Origin: DTU063 sp001512695
GTDB taxonomy: Bacteria > Bacillota > Thermosediminibacteria > Thermosediminibacterales > Tepidanaerobacteraceae
Direction of reading: 5' to 3'
NCBI GenBank assembly: GCA_049658265.1
Contig: JBASOM010000053.1
Coordinates: 1 to 41,019, forward strand
Length of the DNA stretch: 41,019 bases
Numbering within the stretch: the stretch's first letter is position 1; every line of letters starts with the position of its first letter. Shown here piece by piece: positions 16,843-24,520 of this stretch. Under the pieces are notes generated by a model that was not told the DNA's origin, did no database searches, and worked only from the letters and a program-made list of their open reading frames with translations. The position numbers were made by a program, and so were the translations under genes.

Positions 16843-18036
16843 TTAACCTTGAACTGCTGATTCGTCACCCTTCATGTACCTTTTTGCGATTCCTGTCACC
16901 ATCAAGGCTATGGCTCCATCTCCCGTGACATTGCAAGCTGTGCCGAAGCTGTCCTGCAGTGCAAAGATTGAAAGCATCAAGGCTACACCTGACTGGTCAA
17001 AGCCCAGCACTCCTGTGATAAGACCTAGAGATGCCATAACCGTTCCACCCGGTACTCCCGGTGCCGCAATACCAAATAAACCCAGCAGGAGTATAAATGT
17101 TATCATTTGGTTAAGAGGTGGCATTGCTCCGTACAGTATTTGGGATACTGCCATTACGAAGAAGGTTTCTGTCAGCACCGAGCCGCAAAGGTGAACGGTG
17201 CTGCACAATGGTATGACAAAGTCCTGTATGTGCCTGGGTATGTCTTCATTTTTGTGGATGCATCTTAAGGCTACGGGTAGTGTGGCAGCGCTTGACATGG
17301 TGCCTACTGCCGTCATGTATGCAGGTCCATAATGCTTGAGGACATTTAGGGGATTTATGCCGGATACGGCACCACCTAGGGCATATAGGACGGCAAGCCA
17401 TATGTAATGGCCCATTATCACCAGTATTATTATTTGGATGAAAACAGGCAGTTGTCTTGTTATGCTGCCTTCGTAGGCAAGGCCTGCAAAGGTGGTAGCT
17501 ATAAATATTGGCAGTATCGGTATTATTATGCTCTGCACTATGTATAAGACGATTTTCTGGAATTCGCTCAAGAGTTTTTTCATGGTTTCAGCTTTGGTGT
17601 TGGCTACTGCAAGACCCAACATTAAAGCAAGGACCAGGGCGCTCATGACGCCAAATAATTGAGGTACATTTAGTTCGATTATGGGTGCAGGGATTTCCCT
17701 TAAGTCTCCTACATTTGAAGCAATGGATAAATGGGGTATGATAATATAGCCGACTATCACGGCAAATGCAGCAGCTCCGACTGATGATAGGTATGCTAAC
17801 AAAATGGTAATGCCCATGAATCGACTGGCGTTGGCTTTAAGTTCCGCTATGGCAGGGGCGATGAACCCCAGGATGACCAGGGGAATGGTGAAGAAGATTA
17901 TCTGACCTAAAAAGTGTTTTATGGTCTCAAGGACTATCATGAGGTTTTCGGGAGCTATAAGGCCTATTACTATACCGATAATGATACTTGCCAGCAGCTT
18001 GATGATTAAACTGCCGCCCTCTTTTGTTTTTGTCAT
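16843..18036 (-). CDS. Dicarboxylate/amino acid:cation symporter (DAACS, SLC1 family)
   Basis: A 397-residue integral membrane protein. The re-entrant loop motif is TMSSAATLPVAL, the second hairpin has GVPGGTVMASLG, and the Na+/substrate motif of transmembrane helix 8 is NVTGDGAIALMV, where glutamate transporters have NMDGT and then a conserved D. This places it in the SLC1 family but outside the GltP and SstT core, so the substrate (an acidic or neutral amino acid, or a dicarboxylate) is open. GAGGTG lies eight bases before the ATG. It is a single-gene unit. Upstream are two TTAATTAA boxes (18052-18059, 18066-18073). Confidence 0.88.
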   Translation of the reverse strand: MTKTKEGGSLIIKLLASIIIGIVIGLIAPENLMIVLETIKHFLGQIIFFTIPLVILGFIAPAIAELKANASRFMGITILLAYLSSVGAAAFAVIVGYIIIPHLSIASNVGDLREIPAPIIELNVPQLFGVMSALVLALMLGLAVANTKAETMKKLLSEFQKIVLYIVQSIIIPILPIFIATTFAGLAYEGSITRQLPVFIQIIILVIMGHYIWLAVLYALGGAVSGINPLNVLKHYGPAYMTAVGTMSSAATLPVALRCIHKNEDIPRHIQDFVIPLCSTVHLCGSVLTETFFVMAVSQILYGAMPPLNQMITFILLLGLFGIAAPGVPGGTVMASLGLITGVLGFDQSGVALMLSIFALQDSFGTACNVTGDGAIALMVTGIAKRYMKGDESAVQG

Positions 18037-18160
18037 AAATCCACACCTCTATTAATTAATTTACCTTAATTAATAAAAATATAATTGTACTCACGCGAGT
18101 AATTCCTACTTATTTAGTTGGTTTTGTCCGTACTATATACTGGTTCATGGACAATGTCAA

Positions 18161-18306
18161 TACAATTTTAAGAAATATGACGAGCAAAACTTTCCTCGTC
18201 AGAGATGTGAATTTTCAGAAATATGGCAAGCGAAGCGTCCCGTTGTCAGACCATTTGTCATGTGTGAGTTTTCAGAAATCTGGCAAACGAAACGTCCCCC
18301 TGGCAG
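18161..18306. repeat. Three degenerate tandem copies of a ~44-bp repeat
   Basis: Copies at 18161-18203, 18206-18250 and 18263-18306. Copies 2 and 3 share TGTGA.TTTTCAGAAAT, then TGGCAA.CGAA.CGTCCC and end in CAG; copy 1 is more diverged (ATTTTAAGAAATATGACGAG, then CGTCAG). No ORF or transposase is attached. They lie between the divergently placed hlyD-like stop and the DAACS start. Confidence 0.7.
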
Positions 18307-18312
18307 GTCTTG

Positions 18313-19563
18313 TCAGGAGATTTTTTTGCCTTCTTTGAGGCCTTCTAGCTGTGGGTTCAGGATAATTAAGTCTCCGGGAGCAAGGCCCTTGGTTATGACC
18401 ACGTGGCTATCGTTTTCAAAGCCGGTTTCAACGGGCTGTATTACAGCTTTGCCATCTATAACTTTCCACAAGGCTTCGCCATTTTCATATGGGAATAGGG
18501 CAGTTTTGGGCACGGCAAGGACACCTTCCCTTGCATCGGTTGTAAACTCAACATCCAATGTGCTTCCCGGAAACACCCGAAGTGTGCCAGGATATTCCGG
18601 TTTTACCGTGACCTTGACCCGGCTTTCTTCAATACCCAAAGCCGATATTATTTCAACGGCAGAAGGTGCAATCTTTTCCACCACTCCATCAAAAGTAATG
18701 TCTTCGCCCTTCCTATCAAGAGTCAGTTTTACTTTCATGCCTTCCGTGACACTTGCCGCAGATTCTGCCAGGACAAAGACCTCCACCAGGTAGTCGTCCC
18801 CTGTAAAAATGTCCAGCAATTTCATACCGGGACTTGCCACATCGCCCTTTGCCACGGCAAGATTAGCCACTACTCCCTCGGCCGGCGCAGTTATGCGGCT
18901 CCTTTCTATTCGGTACTTAATAAGTTCCATTTGAGTTTGCAGGGCATCGGCTCTTCCAGCGTAGAACTGCCGAGAACCGCTACTTGGTTCAGCTGATTCA
19001 TAAAGGAGTGCAAGAGCCTCTTCTTGCTGCCTGAGGTTGAGCTTGGTGGTTTCCAGCATGTTTTTCGCATCTTCGTATTCCTTTGCGGTAACAGCGCCTT
19101 CATTGTAAAGATTTTCTATTCTCTTAAAGTCATTTTCAATGGCCTCAAGGTCGAGATTAGCCTTTTCCACTAAGAGCTCCTGGCTCTTTATACTTGACTC
19201 TAAAGGTTCTTTGTACCTATCCGCCTCTTCCCCTTTAAGGCTTACCAGTTCTGCCTGCATCTGCTTTAGCTGCAACTCTAATTCCGTAGAATCTATTACG
19301 GCCAGCAAATCATTTTCTTTTACCCGCTGACCTTCTTCCACCTCAAGTTTCAGGATCTCGCCGCTTACGAGGCTGTACACGGGAGCTTTATCTGCCGGAA
19401 TTACCTTCCCCTCTTCTGCAAATGTTCTGGCTATAGTCTGGGGCTTGACTTCAAGCAGCTCGGCACTAATTGGTTTAGTAGATTGATACAAAACAGCCAA
19501 AATCAGCAGTGAAACTGCAACTATTGCCCCGATAATTTTTATTTTCCCCTTCACGGTCCTCAC
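18313..19563 (-). CDS. HlyD-family adaptor of an ABC efflux system (YknX/MacA-like)
   Basis: A 416-residue membrane-anchored adaptor. One N-terminal hydrophobic segment (about 9-26) is followed by a biotinyl-lipoyl-like half (EGKVIPADKAPVYSLVSGEI), a coiled-coil hairpin of about 95-205 rich in E, K, L and Q, the second lipoyl half (ITAPAEGVVANLAVAKGDVA), then beta-barrel domains. In Gram-positives such adaptors (YknX) pair with MacB-like ABC transporters. Start GTG at 19563 with GAGAGG upstream. It follows the permease gene after a 164-base gap that carries a hairpin repeat, so it is probably the third gene of the same operon. Confidence 0.88.
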   Translation of the reverse strand: MRTVKGKIKIIGAIVAVSLLILAVLYQSTKPISAELLEVKPQTIARTFAEEGKVIPADKAPVYSLVSGEILKLEVEEGQRVKENDLLAVIDSTELELQLKQMQAELVSLKGEEADRYKEPLESSIKSQELLVEKANLDLEAIENDFKRIENLYNEGAVTAKEYEDAKNMLETTKLNLRQQEEALALLYESAEPSSGSRQFYAGRADALQTQMELIKYRIERSRITAPAEGVVANLAVAKGDVASPGMKLLDIFTGDDYLVEVFVLAESAASVTEGMKVKLTLDRKGEDITFDGVVEKIAPSAVEIISALGIEESRVKVTVKPEYPGTLRVFPGSTLDVEFTTDAREGVLAVPKTALFPYENGEALWKVIDGKAVIQPVETGFENDSHVVITKGLAPGDLIILNPQLEGLKEGKKIS

Positions 19564-19613
19564 CCATTCCTCTCTTTTTCTTCTCTTACTAGTTTTGATT
19601 GTGTCTGTTTAAA

Positions 19614-19644
19614 CAGCCGGCGGTCAAAGACCGCCCTTACATAA
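19614..19644. repeat. 31-bp dispersed hairpin repeat, copy A
   Basis: CAGCCGGCGGTC, then AAAGA, then CCGCCCTTACATAA: a GGCGGTC / GACCGCC hairpin with flanks. A second copy lies at 39930-39960, with identical ends and about six differences over 31 bases. Located in the gap between the FtsX-like permease and the HlyD gene. Confidence 0.75.
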
Positions 19645-19727
19645 TACAAAGGTATCATGAGCGGCACGCAAGAAATAACCTAACAATATAGTGGTCTCCA
19701 GGCACATTTAAAATATGAACGCATAAA

Positions 19728-22091
19728 TTACTCCCGTGCCTTCAATACTTCGACTAAACTCAAAGTCCTGATTTTCCTTGCTGCAACCTTTTGGGCTAGC
19801 CATACCGATAAAGTGGTCACCAAAAAAGCCAGCAGCAAAGCCGTCAAAGTTATCCGTTCAGGAATCGTATACATGTCGGTGCTCATGGCTGAAGACATCC
19901 CTATCAGCAATACTCTTGCCAAAGGGATACCCAGTAGCATAGCTGGCAGCGCTAAACACCACTGTTCAAAGGTGACTACCGACAGCACTTCCTGGGGCGT
20001 CATGCCCAGGACCATCATGGAAGCCAATTCCCGGCTTCTCTCCGACAGGGTAATGATGGAAGAACTATAAATTATGGCAAAGCCTATGACTACACTAATC
20101 ATGGCATAAATATATATCATGCTACCATAGGAGCCCATCATGTCCTTGAATTTTTCAAGTCGCTGACTCCTCTCATCAATAGAACTTATCACATCGGTGT
20201 GCACGTATTTTTCACGAAGGGAAGGAATGTCAATTTTGTTGATCTTCAGCATAGCCGATGTTATAAGACCTCTTTGTCGCAAGAAATCTTGAAGGGAACC
20301 TATTTCCATGTATGCGTTTGTGCCCGAGTACTGGGGAATGATTCCAAGCACCTGCAAGGTCCCGTCTTTATCGTCCGCTCTCATGGCAGTTTCTACGGTT
20401 AGCCTTGTGCCCGGCTCTGCATCAAGGAGCTTTGCCAGTCGCTCTGATATAAGCAGCCCGTTTTTGGGCGGTGCAAGCTTGTTATACTCATCGTCCAATA
20501 TATTGTAAAGACTGCAGTTTTCAGGAAGGCCAAGTATCACCACATCCTTCTCATGCCACTTGTGTTTTAAAGTGACCGGAATCTCCGCCATGGCTTCTAC
20601 GCGGCTCACCCCCGGAAAGGCAGCCAGTTCCCTGACCACACTTTTTTCTTCCATGGGCCTTGCAAGGCTTAGCTTTACATCGTACACTTCCACCTTCTCA
20701 TACTGGTCGTACATCATCTTTTGTATCATATCATTCATGGACCAGGTAAAACTGGAAATTGCAAAGCAAACCATCATGCCGAGAAATATAAAAAAGCTGC
20801 GTCCCTTGTTTCGTGACATGTTGCGAACCGCCATCATTTGCTGCACGGTAAGTCTCTTCCATATTATGCCAATTCTTTCGAGCAAGACTCGCTTCCCCTG
20901 CACCGGTGCTGGCGGCCGCATGGCCTCAGCAGGCTGTAAAGCCAAGACATTCCTGCTGCCCTGAAATCCTGCCAGGAGCGAAAAGGATACGGCCAGGATT
21001 ATGCCTGAAATCGCAAGAGATGGTGAAAATCTGCCTTCAAGCCCCGGCAGGTTAAAAAATACCTGGAAAATTGATGATAGCGGATAGGAAAGAATCCCTC
21101 CGGAAATGACGCCAAGTATCCCTCCTACGAGTCCAATGATTACGGCATAGGACATGTAGTGAAGCATTATTTCTTGAGTAGTATAGCCTTCGGCTTTTAA
21201 AATTCCTATCTGAATCCGCTGCTGTTCTATAAGTCTTTTGAGGGTGATATACATGATTACAGCGGCGATTGTAAGAAATACTATGGGCATAATCTTTGAC
21301 ATTGATACAAGGCCCTTAAGCTCCTCGCTTAAAAGCAGGTGGCTTGTCTGTTCATCCCTGGAAATCAGGCTCTCAAGTCCATACGGCTTTAGTTTTATTT
21401 CAAGCTCGGTTTTGACTTTTTCAAAGTCAGCGCCGGGCCTAAGGGTAAACACTATGTCATTGTAGGCTTTTTGGTCGGGAAAAAGTTTTTCCATGCTAGT
21501 TAAAGGCATAAAAGCGATGCCGAAAGTCTCGGGTGTGGGAAATAAATCTGCTCCCGTGCGAAGGGCGTATACAAACTCCGGACTGCTGGCCACCCCTGAA
21601 ATTGAAAGCTTATGCTTTCTACCTGACGCAATTACTTCTATTTCATCATTTAGGCTATAATTGTTGGCTTCAAAGAACTGATTATCTACCCAAATATTTA
21701 GCAGGTTATCTTCAAGGGGAAAACCCGTTTTGAGTAGGGGTTCATTTATGGGGTTTTGCGCGTCATTCTCCACCGATACCAGGCGCAAGTATATATTTTC
21801 CTTGCTTTCAGGCGCATATACCATCACTTCTTTTACGAGGCGGCCCTGGATTTCTTTAATTCCCTCTACATCTTCTAGCTTGCTTATCTCATCTTTTGGT
21901 ATAGCCTGTACTTGGGCAAATCCATCTGCAAAATTCTGGCCTTCATAAAAGCTTTGCTGGGAAGTCTGCAAAGTCCCTGCCATTGTTGAAAAGGCTGTGA
22001 ATATCATAAGTCCAAGTGTTATGATGACCATGCAGGCCAGGTATGCCCCCCGGTTTTCCCTAATGTCCCTTATCATCTTGCGAAACAGCAT
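19728..22091 (-). CDS. FtsX-like ABC efflux permease
   Basis: A 787-residue permease with two FtsX/MacB-type halves. There is one N-terminal helix (about 14-36), a large extracytoplasmic domain, a cluster of three helices near 265-400, another helix near 433-455, a second extracytoplasmic domain, and three C-terminal helices (about 660-775). The duplicated layout is that of large Firmicute FtsX-domain exporters. Its ATG overlaps the ATPase stop (TAATG), so the two are translationally coupled. With the HlyD adaptor it forms a tripartite-like exporter; the cargo (peptide, drug, lipid) is unknown. Confidence 0.9.
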   Translation of the reverse strand: MLFRKMIRDIRENRGAYLACMVIITLGLMIFTAFSTMAGTLQTSQQSFYEGQNFADGFAQVQAIPKDEISKLEDVEGIKEIQGRLVKEVMVYAPESKENIYLRLVSVENDAQNPINEPLLKTGFPLEDNLLNIWVDNQFFEANNYSLNDEIEVIASGRKHKLSISGVASSPEFVYALRTGADLFPTPETFGIAFMPLTSMEKLFPDQKAYNDIVFTLRPGADFEKVKTELEIKLKPYGLESLISRDEQTSHLLLSEELKGLVSMSKIMPIVFLTIAAVIMYITLKRLIEQQRIQIGILKAEGYTTQEIMLHYMSYAVIIGLVGGILGVISGGILSYPLSSIFQVFFNLPGLEGRFSPSLAISGIILAVSFSLLAGFQGSRNVLALQPAEAMRPPAPVQGKRVLLERIGIIWKRLTVQQMMAVRNMSRNKGRSFFIFLGMMVCFAISSFTWSMNDMIQKMMYDQYEKVEVYDVKLSLARPMEEKSVVRELAAFPGVSRVEAMAEIPVTLKHKWHEKDVVILGLPENCSLYNILDDEYNKLAPPKNGLLISERLAKLLDAEPGTRLTVETAMRADDKDGTLQVLGIIPQYSGTNAYMEIGSLQDFLRQRGLITSAMLKINKIDIPSLREKYVHTDVISSIDERSQRLEKFKDMMGSYGSMIYIYAMISVVIGFAIIYSSSIITLSERSRELASMMVLGMTPQEVLSVVTFEQWCLALPAMLLGIPLARVLLIGMSSAMSTDMYTIPERITLTALLLAFLVTTLSVWLAQKVAARKIRTLSLVEVLKARE

Positions 22092-22795
22092 TACCAGGTC
22101 ACCTTCTCCGGCGGCAGTGGATTTTCATTCTTTTCAATTCTTTCTAACCTGCCGTCTTTCAAATAAAATATCCGGTGGGCCATCTGGGCTATGGCGGTGT
22201 TGTGGGTAATGATGACAACCGTCTTTGAGTACATATCACAAAAGCTTTTAAGCAAGCTTAAAACCTGGATGCTGGTGCTGTAGTCCAAGGCCCCGGTCGG
22301 TTCGTCGCAAAGGAGCATCTTGGGATTTTTTGCAAGGGCCCTGGCCAGGGCCACCCTCTGCTGCTCTCCTCCTGACAGCTGTGATGGAAAATGGTCAGCT
22401 CTATCTGCAAGGCCCACCTGCTCCAATAATTTTTCTGCAGAGAGGGGGTTTTGGGCGATCTGTACCGAAAGATTGATGTTCTCCAGGGCCGTGAGATTTG
22501 GCATCAAATTATAAAACTGAAAGACAAAACCCACTTCATTTCGGCGGTACAAAGTCAGCTGTCTTTGGTCAGCTTCATGTAATGGCCTTCCCTTGTAGTA
22601 CAGTCTTCCGCCGGTGGGTTTATCCATTCCTCCGATGATATTAAGTAAGGTACTTTTGCCGGACCCGCTGGGGCCCAGCACAACAACCAGTTCCCCTTCC
22701 ATCAGCTCAAAGTTTGCTTCTTTTAATGCTCTAACTTCAACTTCGCCCATTATGTATGTCTTGCTCAGATCTTCGGCCATTATTATCGTTTCCAA
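22091..22795 (-). CDS. ABC transporter ATPase of the MacB/LolD type
   Basis: A 234-residue ATPase. Walker A is GPSGSGKST near 41-49, the Q-loop segment is VFQFYNLMPNLTALEN, the signature LSGGEQQRVALARAL, and Walker B LLCDEPTGALD. The MacB/LolD/YknY subgroup is indicated by this Q-loop and by the coupled FtsX-like permease. Start is TTG at 22795, with GGGAGGGC five bases upstream; the in-frame ATG at codon 6 lacks a site. First gene of the operon, transcribed away from the TetR gene and controlled by the promoter at 22889-22861. Confidence 0.93.
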   Translation of the reverse strand: METIIMAEDLSKTYIMGEVEVRALKEANFELMEGELVVVLGPSGSGKSTLLNIIGGMDKPTGGRLYYKGRPLHEADQRQLTLYRRNEVGFVFQFYNLMPNLTALENINLSVQIAQNPLSAEKLLEQVGLADRADHFPSQLSGGEQQRVALARALAKNPKMLLCDEPTGALDYSTSIQVLSLLKSFCDMYSKTVVIITHNTAIAQMAHRIFYLKDGRLERIEKNENPLPPEKVTW

Positions 22796-22833
22796 GCACA
22801 GCCCTCCCTTCGATATATTCTACTACTCATATT

Positions 22834-22938
22834 TATGAAATATTTGCATCGTTTTATTTCATAATATCAAAAATACAAAGCTCTGACAATGAGTTTTGAA
22901 ATATTTTTGTTGATTTATTTCATTATTTCTTGTATTAT
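22834..22938. promoter_or_regulatory. Divergent promoters with two matching TetR operators
   Basis: Minus promoter: TTGTCA (22889-22884), 17 bases, TATTAT (22866-22861). Plus promoter: TTGATT (22910-22915), 17 bases, TATTAT (22933-22938). Operator 1 (22834-22863) is TATGAAATA, 12 bases, TATTTCATA: a perfect inverted repeat touching the minus -10. Operator 2 (22895-22924) is TTTGAAATA, 12 bases, TATTTCATT, covering the plus -35. The two 30-bp sites match at 23 positions. Confidence 0.82.
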
Positions 22939-22957
22939 ATGTACGAGGTGCATGTAT

Positions 22958-23554
22958 ATGAACGGGTTTGAGCGCAGGACCATGCGCAAGAAAAAGGACA
23001 TTTGCAGGGCTGCCTTTGAGCTTTTTTGCACGCAGGGAGTGCAGAAAACTAGTATTGCTCAAATAGCTAAAAAAGCCAATGTTTCTCAAGTCACTATATA
23101 TAATTACTTCGGCAGCAAGGAAAACCTCCTAAAGGAGTCTATCAAAGACTTTATGGAGGAAAAGGTCGTACAATATGAACGCTTACTGGAAGAAGGAATG
23201 TCTTTCCTGGAAATCGTCGAGGAAATCGTCTTTGACAAAAGCGAATCCGTTAGAATGATGAATTACGAATTTATTCAAACCATTCTAGTAAAATATCAGG
23301 ATATGAAGCAATTTATCGATGATTATTACAAGAATAAATCCATTCCCCTGATGATACGGCTAATAGATAAAGGCCGCAGGGAAGGTTATATAAATAGGGA
23401 TATCTCAAATGAAGCCTTTTTGTTTTACATTGGCATTTTTAAAGAAACCATAAATCAATACGAGCTAATTTCAAAACTGTCCAAATCCGCAATGCAGGAA
23501 TTATCCTCGCTTTTCTTTTACGGCATTTTAGGTGAAAAACCGTCCAATTTGTGA
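22958..23554 (+). CDS. TetR/AcrR-family repressor
   Basis: A 198-residue regulator. The N-terminal helix-turn-helix is typical: AAFELFCTQGVQKTSIAQIA, then ANVSQVTIYNYFGSKENLL. The C-terminal half is an alpha-helical ligand domain without recognisable family motifs. The frame opens at 22889, but GAGGTG lies seven bases before the ATG at 22958, and the -10 at 22933-22938 excludes earlier starts. It is divergent from the ABC efflux operon, and a 30-bp inverted repeat sits on each promoter, so it likely represses both itself and the exporter until the exported compound binds. Confidence 0.92.
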   Translation: MNGFERRTMRKKKDICRAAFELFCTQGVQKTSIAQIAKKANVSQVTIYNYFGSKENLLKESIKDFMEEKVVQYERLLEEGMSFLEIVEEIVFDKSESVRMMNYEFIQTILVKYQDMKQFIDDYYKNKSIPLMIRLIDKGRREGYINRDISNEAFLFYIGIFKETINQYELISKLSKSAMQELSSLFFYGILGEKPSNL

Positions 23555-23611
23555 GCAGTATTTGACCCGGCATCGTTTATGGGATGGTTTTTTGCTTTAT
23601 GTGCTATGAAA

Positions 23612-23645
23612 AAAAAGACACCGGGTTTGTTTCGGTGTCTTTTCT
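23612..23645. terminator. Bidirectional terminator between tetR-like and HAD genes
   Basis: AAAAGACACCG (23613-23623) pairs with CGGTGTCTTTT (23633-23643). T-rich tails occur on both sides, stronger on the minus strand. Confidence 0.85.
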
Positions 23646-23700
23646 TCATTTAAAAAGTCGATGCTGCTCCCTAATTAGCCGGGATATTTAAGCATTTCTT

Positions 23701-24345
23701 TTATAGAAGCTCTTTTATGGTGTCCACGCTCAATTCCTTAAAGCTCTCCACTACTAAATCAGCACCCGACAAATCTTGATCCCCTGAATTTGGATTTTTA
23801 AAACCTATACATTTCATACCCGCAGCTTTAGCTGCCTGTATACCGACAAAGGTATCTTCGATTATTAAACAATTCTTGGGTTCGACACCCAGCTTTTTTG
23901 CAGCTTTTAAAAATATTTCCGGATTGGGTTTGCCTTTTTCTACTTCTTCACCGGATACGGATACTTTTATGTACTTGGATAGACTAAATATATCCATAAC
24001 CTTATCTATGGCCTTTCGAGTATTAGATGATGCCATTGCCAGCAAATACTTTTCATTATAAACAGCCAGCATAAAGTCATAGAAATTATCCAACAGCTTG
24101 ACTTTGTCCAGGTTTTCGACAAATAATTCCTTTTTTATTGCCGTCAATTCATCAACAGAAGCTTCTAAATTGAATCTTTCCTTCATGACGCTCCACATGT
24201 AATAATCGGTATTTCCTGCAAAAGTGTTGTGTTCTTCCTCACTGATGTCATAACCGTATTCTCTAAGCATTTCCCTTTCAATTTGATGATGTAACGGCAT
24301 ACTATCAATTATTACACCATCCATGTCAAAAATAATGGCTTTCAA
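23701..24345 (-). CDS. HAD-superfamily phosphatase/phosphoglucomutase-like (subfamily IA)
   Basis: A 214-residue HAD hydrolase. Motif I is FDMDGVIIDSMPLHH (nucleophile and acid/base Asp near residues 7 and 9), motif II is MASSNT, motif III the Lys in GKPNPEIF, and motif IV IIEDTFVGIQAAKAAGM. The cap is helical. The arrangement resembles beta-phosphoglucomutase or sugar-phosphatases, but the substrate is not determined. The frame is open to 24543, yet the TTG at 24345 with AAGGAG seven bases upstream gives MKAIIFDMDG, the usual start, and the extra upstream codons overlap the nrdJ terminator. Confidence 0.88.
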   Translation of the reverse strand: MKAIIFDMDGVIIDSMPLHHQIEREMLREYGYDISEEEHNTFAGNTDYYMWSVMKERFNLEASVDELTAIKKELFVENLDKVKLLDNFYDFMLAVYNEKYLLAMASSNTRKAIDKVMDIFSLSKYIKVSVSGEEVEKGKPNPEIFLKAAKKLGVEPKNCLIIEDTFVGIQAAKAAGMKCIGFKNPNSGDQDLSGADLVVESFKELSVDTIKELL

Positions 24346-24432
24346 TTTACCACTCCTTGTATTAGATCTATGCATTATTTTATCATAGCAGAAAATTCGA
24401 ATATTTTCAATGAGCCTGTTAACTATCAAACG

Positions 24433-24477
24433 AAAAAGCTCCCTTAAAGCTAAACTGGTAAGCCTTAAGGGAGCTCT
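24433..24477 (-). terminator. Terminator of nrdJ
   Basis: AGCTCCCTTAA pairs with TTAAGGGAGCT (arms at about 24437-24447 and 24466-24476), followed on the minus strand by TTTTTCGTTT. Confidence 0.85.
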
Positions 24478-24520
24478 TCGTGTAAGGATGGGATTCCTGT
24501 GAACCATTGATTGCTCTACA

